From Psychroflexus sp. (GTDB taxonomy: Bacteria > Bacteroidota > Bacteroidia > Flavobacteriales > Flavobacteriaceae): 10,751 nt of DNA. The position numbers were made by a program, and so were the translations under genes. Below the pieces are notes generated by a model. The model made no database searches. It was not told the DNA's origin and saw only the letters and a list, made by a program, of their open reading frames with translations. The stretch covers positions 1-10,751 of the forward strand of contig PXBV01000004.1 in the NCBI GenBank assembly GCA_003565575.1. Direction: 5' to 3'. Shown here piece after piece: positions 5,069 to 10,751 of this stretch; position 1 is the first letter of the stretch, and the number at the start of each line of letters is the position of its first letter.

Positions 5069-7591
5069 ATGGCGAACGGTGAACAGCTAATACCGATTAA
5101 TATTGAAAATGAAATGAAAACAGCCTACATTGATTATTCAATGTCGGTTATCGTTTCTAGAGCCCTTCCAGACGTAAGAGACGGGTTAAAACCTGTCCAT
5201 AGAAGAGTTCTTTTTGGCATGCAAGAACTTGGCGTTTACTCCAATAAGCCTCACAAGAAATCCGCAAGAATTGTTGGAGAAGTTTTAGGTAAATATCATC
5301 CACATGGAGATACATCAGTTTATGACGCTATGGTAAGAATGGCTCAAGAATGGAGCATGCGTTATCAACTGGTAGATGGACAGGGTAATTTTGGTTCTGT
5401 AGATGGAGATAGCCCAGCGGCCATGAGGTATACTGAAGCAAGAATGAAAAAAATAAGTGAAGAATTACTTGCAGACCTTGATAAAGAAACTGTAGACTTC
5501 ACTTTAAATTTTGATGATACGCTGGAAGAACCTTCTGTCTTACCCACACGTGTGCCTAACTTACTTGTAAATGGAGCAAGTGGTATTGCTGTAGGTATGG
5601 CTACCAATATGCCTCCACACAACCTTACCGAAGTTGTAGATGGTGTTTGTGCCTACATAGACAACAAGGCTATTGAAATAGAAGAATTGATGACTCACAT
5701 CAAAGCACCAGATTTTCCAACTGGCGGAATTATTTACGGTTACGAAGGAGTTAAGGATGCCTTTATGACAGGGAGAGGAAGAGTTGTCATGCGGGCTAAG
5801 GCTGAAGTAGAAGAAGTAAAAGGTCGAGAATGCATCATTGTGACGGAAATTCCCTACCAAGTGAATAAGGCAGATATGATTAAAAAGACTGCCGACTTAG
5901 TCAATGAAAAAAAGATAGAAGGAATTTCTTTAATAAGAGACGAATCAGACAGAAACGGTATGCGCATCGTTTATATTTTAAAGAAAGATGCTTTACCGAA
6001 TGTTGTTTTGAATACGCTTTATAAGCATACAGCCTTGCAGTCTACCTTTAGTGTTAATAACATAGCACTTGTAAAAGGCAGACCACAAATGCTAAACCTC
6101 AAGGACATTATCTATAATTTTGTTGAGCATAGGCACGAGGTGGTCATAAGAAGAACAAAGTATCTTCTTAGAAAAGCAGAAGAACGAGCTCATATTTTAG
6201 AAGGTCTTATTATAGCTTCAGATCATATTGATGAAGTTATTGCACTCATAAGAAGTTCTCAAAATGCTGATGAAGCAAGAGAAAAGCTGATAGAACGCTT
6301 CAAGCTGACTGAAATTCAAGCTAAAGCTATCGTAGAAATGCGATTGAGACAGCTTACGGGTCTAGAACAAGACAAGCTGAGAAGTGAATACGAAGAATTG
6401 ATGAAAACCATTGAGGATTTGAAAGATATTCTTGCTAATGAAGATAGAAGAATGCAAATCATCAAAGATGAGCTCATAGAAATAAAAGATAAATATGGTG
6501 ATGCACGCCGCTCTGAAATCAATATGATTGGTGGAGATTTCAGCATGGAAGATATGATTCCAAATGAAAGTGTTGTCCTTACTATCTCTCATGCTGGATA
6601 CATTAAAAGAACACCTCTTAAAGAGTATAAGACTCAAAATAGAGGAGGAGTTGGACAAAAAGCATCTACCACAAGAGATGAAGACTTTTTAGAATATATT
6701 TTCTCCGGAACCAATCATCAATACATTTTATTCTTTACCCAAAAAGGAAAATGTTTCTGGATGCGCGTATTTGAAATCCCTGAAGGAAGTAAAACAAGCA
6801 AGGGAAGAGCTATTCAAAATTTAATGAATCTTGACGCAGATGACAGGATAAATGCTTTTATTTTGGTTGAAAATTTGTCTGATGATGAGTATATCAATAA
6901 CCACTACGTTTTGATGGTTACTAAAAAAGGACAGGTTAAAAAAACTGTTTTAGAACAGTATTCAAGACCAAGGGTTAATGGTATCAACGCAATCACAATT
7001 AAAGAAGGAGATGAATTATTATCTGCCGTTCTTACAGATGGAAAAAGTCAAGTAATGCTTGGATTACGTAGCGGTAAAGCTTTGAGGTTTGAAGAAATCC
7101 TCATTAGATCTATGGGAAGAGGTGCTGCTGGAGTAAGAGGAATTACACTTGCATCAGAGCAAGACGAAGTAATTGGCATGATTTGTGTGAAAAATCCACA
7201 AGATGAAACAGTTTTAGTGGTTTCAGAAAAAGGTTACGGTAAGAGAACCTTTATAGATGACGTAGATGGAGAGCCAGTCTATAGAATAACCAATCGTGGC
7301 GGTAAAGGGGTTAAAACCATTTCCATTTCTGAAAAAACAGGCGAGTTGGTAGCTTTGAAGACTGTTCATGATGAAGATGATTTAATGATCATTAAAAAAT
7401 CTGGAGTAGCCATCAGAATGTCTGTTTCTGACATTAGAACTATGGGAAGGTCAACTCAAGGCGTAAGATTGATTTCCCTCAAAGGTGATGATGAAATAGC
7501 TGCAGTTGCTAAAATCGTAAACGAAGACGAAGATGATTCTAAAACTGAAGATATTTCACAGGAAGATAACAACACAACTACTAAAGAATAA
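5069..7591 (+). CDS. gyrA: DNA gyrase subunit A
   Basis: This 840-aa breakage-reunion subunit of gyrase works with GyrB as an A2B2 tetramer and introduces negative supercoils using ATP. The catalytic Tyr is Y121, in AAMRYTEARM. The quinolone-resistance region reads HPHGDTSVYD, with T82 and D86 at the places of E. coli S83 and D87. The coiled-coil and tower region follows. The C-terminal beta-pinwheel starts with a GyrA box QNRGGVG at residues 523-529, in place of QRRGGKG. A box is present, which supports gyrase over topoisomerase IV ParC. The last 25 or so residues form an acidic tail (EDEDD, then TEDISQEDNN). The start ATG begins MANGEQLIPINIE, usual for the family, with an A-rich leader and no Shine-Dalgarno. 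A TPR protein gene follows after 35 bp. The gene is complete with no frameshift. Confidence 0.98.
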   Translation: MANGEQLIPINIENEMKTAYIDYSMSVIVSRALPDVRDGLKPVHRRVLFGMQELGVYSNKPHKKSARIVGEVLGKYHPHGDTSVYDAMVRMAQEWSMRYQLVDGQGNFGSVDGDSPAAMRYTEARMKKISEELLADLDKETVDFTLNFDDTLEEPSVLPTRVPNLLVNGASGIAVGMATNMPPHNLTEVVDGVCAYIDNKAIEIEELMTHIKAPDFPTGGIIYGYEGVKDAFMTGRGRVVMRAKAEVEEVKGRECIIVTEIPYQVNKADMIKKTADLVNEKKIEGISLIRDESDRNGMRIVYILKKDALPNVVLNTLYKHTALQSTFSVNNIALVKGRPQMLNLKDIIYNFVEHRHEVVIRRTKYLLRKAEERAHILEGLIIASDHIDEVIALIRSSQNADEAREKLIERFKLTEIQAKAIVEMRLRQLTGLEQDKLRSEYEELMKTIEDLKDILANEDRRMQIIKDELIEIKDKYGDARRSEINMIGGDFSMEDMIPNESVVLTISHAGYIKRTPLKEYKTQNRGGVGQKASTTRDEDFLEYIFSGTNHQYILFFTQKGKCFWMRVFEIPEGSKTSKGRAIQNLMNLDADDRINAFILVENLSDDEYINNHYVLMVTKKGQVKKTVLEQYSRPRVNGINAITIKEGDELLSAVLTDGKSQVMLGLRSGKALRFEEILIRSMGRGAAGVRGITLASEQDEVIGMICVKNPQDETVLVVSEKGYGKRTFIDDVDGEPVYRITNRGGKGVKTISISEKTGELVALKTVHDEDDLMIIKKSGVAIRMSVSDIRTMGRSTQGVRLISLKGDDEIAAVAKIVNEDEDDSKTEDISQEDNNTTTKE

Positions 7592-7626
7592 CCTCAATTA
7601 TTAATTTAAATAAATAAAATAAGAAC

Positions 7627-8895
7627 ATGAAAAAGTCAATTGTAACACTAGCTTTAATAAGTATTACAAGTTTAGGGTTTTCCCAAAGAGGAGAAATCAA
7701 AAGTGCAGAAAAAGCAATAGATAAAGAAGATTTTGATGAAGCTTTAGCCGAACTTAACAAAGCTGAAGCTGAACTTGAAGGCGAAAAAGAAAAATGGGTT
7801 GTTCGCTATCATTTGGCAAAAGCTAAAGTATATGGTAATAAAGCTGCAAATCAGTCTAATGACAATATGTTAGACGATTTGAATACCTCTTTGGAATCTT
7901 TAGATAAAGTATTTGATTTAGATGAAGGTAACCAAGATGCCTTAAGCTATCAAGCTCAAGTAAGACAAAATATGGTGCAAACTGCTATTGATGGGCAAAA
8001 TGATGGAAATTTTGAAATAGCACAAAAACTACTTTATAAAACTTATCAGCTTGATAAAAACGATACTGTGATGCTTTATTACGCAGCATCAGCAGCCGTT
8101 AATGGGCAAATGTATGATGAAGCTTTAGAACAATATCAGGAATTATTAGACTTAGGTTTTGATGGTTCTACTACACAGTTTGTAGCAACTAATAAGGAAA
8201 CTGGAGAAGAAGAAGTTTTTGAAAGCGAAAGTATGAGAGATGTAGCTGTGAAAAGTGGTGAATTTGAAAACCCTGATAAAAACAAAACTCCAAGATTGAC
8301 CGGTGAAATCGCTAAAAATGTATCTTTAATTTATATCCAGCAAGACAGAGCTGAGGAGGCCCTACAAGCTATTGAAAGAGCAAAAAAAGAGAACCCAGGA
8401 GACATTGATATAAAGCAAGCTGAAGCTGATTTATATTACAGATTAGGAAAAGTAGATAAGTATAACGAAGTGATGAAAGAAGTAGTTGAATTGGATCCAG
8501 AAAATCCTTCACTTTATTATAATCTTGGTGTAGCTTCTGAAGAACTTGGAGACAAAGATTCTGCAAGAGAATACTATTTAAAAGCAGCAGAGTTAGATGA
8601 GGAAATGGTAAATGCTTATATTAACCTTGCAGCGCTTACGCTAAGTGAGGAAAGAGAGATTGTAGAAGAGATGAATAACCTTGGTAACTCTAAAGCTGAC
8701 AACAAAAAATATCAAGAACTAAATGAAAAGAAAAAGCAGTTTTATATTGATGCTTTGCCTTATCTTGAGAAAGCTACAGAGCTAGACCCTACCAATATGA
8801 ATGCACTTCAAACCCGATTAAACATTTATTACCAAGTTGGTGAAGATGAAAAGGCTGAGGAACTTCAGAAGAAAATTAAAGAATTAAGAGAATAA
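7627..8895 (+). CDS. Secreted tetratricopeptide-repeat protein downstream of gyrA
   Basis: This is a 422-aa protein with a Sec-type signal peptide: KK near the N-terminus, a hydrophobic core at residues 5-17, and probable cleavage around FSQ at 18-20. The place is therefore periplasm or envelope. There is no Cys near the cleavage site, so it is not a lipoprotein. TPR-type helix pairs are visible at about 24-55, 127-176, 230-256, 261-292 and 294-327 (a clear one, with YYNLGVASEELGD), and again at about 371-420. The region at about 185-230 (ATNKETGEEEVFESES...) is not TPR-like and looks like an inserted loop or small beta segment. The protein is Glu/Lys/Asp-rich. TPR arrays usually act as protein-binding scaffolds; the partner is unknown. 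The 35-bp gap after gyrA and the lack of a terminator there suggest joint transcription. I believe gyrA-TPR linkage recurs in flavobacteria. Confidence 0.9.
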   Translation: MKKSIVTLALISITSLGFSQRGEIKSAEKAIDKEDFDEALAELNKAEAELEGEKEKWVVRYHLAKAKVYGNKAANQSNDNMLDDLNTSLESLDKVFDLDEGNQDALSYQAQVRQNMVQTAIDGQNDGNFEIAQKLLYKTYQLDKNDTVMLYYAASAAVNGQMYDEALEQYQELLDLGFDGSTTQFVATNKETGEEEVFESESMRDVAVKSGEFENPDKNKTPRLTGEIAKNVSLIYIQQDRAEEALQAIERAKKENPGDIDIKQAEADLYYRLGKVDKYNEVMKEVVELDPENPSLYYNLGVASEELGDKDSAREYYLKAAELDEEMVNAYINLAALTLSEEREIVEEMNNLGNSKADNKKYQELNEKKKQFYIDALPYLEKATELDPTNMNALQTRLNIYYQVGEDEKAEELQKKIKELRE

Positions 8896-8914
8896 ATTAC
8901 TTTTGCTTATATCC

Positions 8915-8956
8915 AACAAAAAAAGGCTGTCTTATTCAAGACAGCCTTTTTTTGTT
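8915..8956. terminator. Bidirectional rho-independent terminator
   Basis: A perfect 19-bp inverted repeat has arms at 8915-8933 and 8938-8956 around the 4-nt loop ATTC. The GC-richer core AAGGCTGTCTT is flanked by seven A on the left and seven T on the right, so each strand reads as a hairpin followed by a U-tract. It lies between the convergent TPR gene (stop ending at 8895) and the ArsC-like gene (stop at 8969) and serves both. Confidence 0.93.
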
Positions 8957-8968
8957 AGCTTCTAACTT

Positions 8969-9385
8969 TTAGGGTAATTTAGCATCTTTTGAGTCGGGTT
9001 CTTGTAACTTCATTAAATCATTAATACCAACAACTTCAATTATTTTATTACCCCTCACGGCAATGGAGTGTAATAAAACTTGAGGATCTCTTACTAGAAT
9101 TTTTAAAGCTTGGTTTTCATCTAAAGATGGATTATCACTCAAGGTTTTCTTTATAAATTCATGTTCTTTATTGATAAGATCTGATGGCTTTTTTCCCAAT
9201 AGAGTTGCTATTTCAGCCCATTGGGTTTCTGTTAATTTAACCTCTGCAAGGTTAATTAAGACCTTTTCTGCTTTTGAAGCTTCTGCTACTGCAATGCTTT
9301 GTCTTGCAATTCTATTATCTGGATGATAATAAAGTTTTATTTCATTTTCACTTTTTGCTATTACTCCCATGTTATTTTTACTCAT
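8969..9385 (-). CDS. ArsC/Spx-like thioredoxin-fold protein lacking all cysteines
   Basis: This is a 138-aa cytoplasmic protein with the layout of the arsenate reductase (ArsC/Spx/YffB) family. It has an N-terminal beta strand leading to the active-site loop (IKLYYHPDNRIARQ at 16-29), a second strand, helices with TQWAEIATLLGKKPSDLINK at about 54-73, and a late LKILVRDPQVLLHSIAVRG segment at 94-112. Where ArsC has the catalytic Cys (C-x-x-S/T-R), N24 aligns, and the protein contains no Cys at all. The RPI motif after the late helix is also missing (HSI at 106-108). Reduction by the family's thiol chemistry is therefore not possible. I recall similar Cys-less 'arsenate reductase family' proteins in flavobacteria, so this is probably a conserved non-catalytic branch. 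Start choice: M1 at 9385 or M6 at 9370 (MGVIAKSENE), the latter resembling homologues. It is convergent with the TPR gene. Confidence 0.75.
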   Translation of the reverse strand: MSKNNMGVIAKSENEIKLYYHPDNRIARQSIAVAEASKAEKVLINLAEVKLTETQWAEIATLLGKKPSDLINKEHEFIKKTLSDNPSLDENQALKILVRDPQVLLHSIAVRGNKIIEVVGINDLMKLQEPDSKDAKLP

Positions 9386-9447
9386 ATTAATATTAATTTG
9401 CTACAAATTACTGATAATTCTGAAGGTTCAGAAAGATTTAATAATAT

Positions 9448-9474
9448 TTTGAGATTTAAAAAACATTAAATTTT
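9448..9474 (+). promoter_or_regulatory. Weak candidate promoter for the FAD oxidoreductase
   Basis: TAAATTTT at 9467-9474 is one mismatch from TAnnTTTG, with TTTG at 9448-9451 only 15 bp upstream, which is shorter than the usual spacing. The element ends 26 bp before the ATG at 9501. The 115-bp gap 9386-9500 is divergent between two genes, so it must hold a promoter each way, but the DNA is too AT-rich to place them firmly. Confidence 0.25.
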
Positions 9475-9500
9475 CGAACTTACAACAAATTTTATTATCG

Positions 9501-10745
9501 ATGCAAAATCAAAAGATAGCCATTGTTGGTGCAGGAATTAGTGGGTTAATTGCTGCAATAAATCTAGAAGAAGCTGGTTTTCAACCAACAGTATTTGAGG
9601 CAACAGATCGAGTAGGAGGGCGGGTTAAGACAGACTATAGAGATGGTTATCATTTTGACCATGGCTTTCAAGTTTTACTTACTCAATATCCAGCTGCAAA
9701 AAAATATTTGGATTATGAGCTTCTTGAATTAGAAGAGTTTGATCCAGGAGCTATTATTTTTAAAAATGGTAAACCAAATAAAATAGGAGATCCTTTACGA
9801 AAACTTAATTTATTATTTCCAACGCTTTTTTCATCAATTGGAACTATTTCTGATAAATTGAAAATTTTGAAACTTAATAGAGAACTCAAGAAAAAATCTT
9901 TTGATACTATATTCTTGGCTGAGGAAAAGCCTACGCATCAATACCTTAAAGATTATGGATTTTCTAAGCAAATCATTCAAAACTTTTTCAAACCTTTTTT
10001 CTCTGGGATATTTCTTGAACATGAATTAAAAACCTCTTCAAGAAAATTTGAGTTTGTTTATAAAATGTTTGGAGAGGGTAGTGCTGCTATTCCTAAAAAA
10101 GGAATTCAAACCATTGCAAATCAATTAAAAGCAAAGCTAAAACATACTGAATTTAATTTTAATACTCCTGTAAAATCAATTAAAGACCAAGAGCTAACTT
10201 TAAAAGACGGTGCTGTAAAAAAGTTCGATTTTGTGATTATTGCAACGGAGGCCTCTCATTTAATTTCAAATTTAAACAATCAGCATACCTTATGGAAAAG
10301 TGTTGATAATTATTATTTAAGTGTTAAGCAAAGACTTTTTAAAGAACCTATGATTGGTCTTATAGCTGATGAAGCAGCCTTAGTAAATAATTTTTATTAT
10401 GTTTCAAAACCAAATGCGAATGAACATTTGCTTTCAATAAGTATTGTAAAACCTCATGATTTATCAAGAAATCAAATCAAAGAACGCATTAAGGAAGACT
10501 TAGCAAAATATGTTGGTATCAACATCATAAACTTTATCCAAGACTATCACATTGAAAAAGCTTTACCCATTATGCAATCTGTCAATTATATGCTTCCAAA
10601 GTCTGAAACTCAACTTAAAGATCAAATTTTTCTTGCTGGAGATCATCTAGCTAATGGTTCTTTAAATGCAGCCATGCTGAATGGTGAATCTGCTGCACAA
10701 GCTATCATTTCTAAAGTAAAAGATGGAGTCATAAATTTAAATTGA
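9501..10745 (+). CDS. FAD-dependent amine-oxidase/phytoene-desaturase-type oxidoreductase
   Basis: This 414-aa flavoprotein belongs to the broad flavin amine oxidase / protoporphyrinogen oxidase / carotenoid desaturase superfamily. The N-terminal Rossmann motif is GAGISG at 10-15 after strand KIAIV, with the ribose-binding acid at E33 (VFEA). The family motif DRVGGRVKT follows at 36-44. The C-terminal FAD segment IFLAGDHLANGSLNAAMLNG, at 376-395, closes the cofactor site. The central region (about 95-340) is the variable substrate domain and does not identify the substrate. There is no signal peptide or clear membrane helix. Length is slightly short of the 430-500 residues common in phytoene desaturases, so a specific carotenoid role should not be assigned. 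The stop TGA lies 6 bp from the window's right edge, so the downstream context is unseen. It is divergent from the ArsC-like gene. Confidence 0.92.
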   Translation: MQNQKIAIVGAGISGLIAAINLEEAGFQPTVFEATDRVGGRVKTDYRDGYHFDHGFQVLLTQYPAAKKYLDYELLELEEFDPGAIIFKNGKPNKIGDPLRKLNLLFPTLFSSIGTISDKLKILKLNRELKKKSFDTIFLAEEKPTHQYLKDYGFSKQIIQNFFKPFFSGIFLEHELKTSSRKFEFVYKMFGEGSAAIPKKGIQTIANQLKAKLKHTEFNFNTPVKSIKDQELTLKDGAVKKFDFVIIATEASHLISNLNNQHTLWKSVDNYYLSVKQRLFKEPMIGLIADEAALVNNFYYVSKPNANEHLLSISIVKPHDLSRNQIKERIKEDLAKYVGINIINFIQDYHIEKALPIMQSVNYMLPKSETQLKDQIFLAGDHLANGSLNAAMLNGESAAQAIISKVKDGVINLN

Positions 10746-10751
10746 GTAAGA

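Noticed and set aside
5365..6658. Several minus-strand frames of 76-99 codons inside gyrA
   Set aside because: All are antisense to a well-conserved gyrA; the products look like reverse-complement artefacts rich in Ser, Phe and Ile with no family features.
8369..8566. 65-codon minus-strand frame inside the TPR gene
   Set aside because: It is a Leu/Gln-rich shadow of the TPR coding strand with no independent support.
9834..10022. 62-codon minus-strand frame inside the FAD oxidoreductase gene
   Set aside because: It is antisense to a gene with clear family motifs, and its composition fits a shadow frame.

Overview
The window looks like a chromosomal segment of a member of the Bacteroidota, most likely a marine-type flavobacterium. 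The reasons are the AT-rich DNA, the lack of Shine-Dalgarno sequences before the starts, TAnnTTTG-type promoter elements, a GyrA box of the form QNRGGVG, and protein families typical of Flavobacteriia. These families include the gyrA-linked secreted TPR protein, the small protein often mislabelled as PRPP synthetase, and a cysteine-less ArsC-like protein. The genus cannot be told from the sequence alone. I see no mobile element, tRNA, rRNA, CRISPR array or phage gene.

Layout. Positions 1-4848 are read entirely on the minus strand. In transcription order they hold clpC (AAA+ unfoldase), a 48-codon putative membrane miniprotein that conventional calling would miss, a 99-aa conserved hypothetical gene, two tandem Dps miniferritin genes, and a MscS-type mechanosensitive channel that runs off the left edge. 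The last four genes of the conserved block (hypothetical, dps, dps, mscS) are packed with gaps of 2, 33 and 13 bp, so they probably form one stress operon. A 220-bp divergent intergenic region, with a TAnnTTTG element facing each way, separates clpC from gyrA. On the plus strand, gyrA (complete, 840 aa) is followed after 35 bp by a secreted TPR protein. That pair ends at a perfect 19-bp inverted-repeat terminator, which is shared with a convergent minus-strand gene for a cysteine-free ArsC/Spx-like thioredoxin-fold protein. Divergent from that gene is a complete FAD-dependent amine-oxidase-type oxidoreductase on the plus strand.

How the genes fit together. The minus-strand block reads as stress maintenance: protein quality control (ClpC), iron and peroxide protection (Dps) and osmotic release (MscS). 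The plus-strand block is housekeeping DNA topology plus an envelope or periplasmic TPR protein.

The most notable point is the Dps pair. The two proteins are about 76% identical with no gaps. They are almost frozen across the ferroxidase helices, yet the downstream copy has Tyr in place of the first ferroxidase-centre His. Apart from that, the unannotated miniprotein and the cysteine-free ArsC-like protein, the window is ordinary, and I do not see a clear new multi-gene system.
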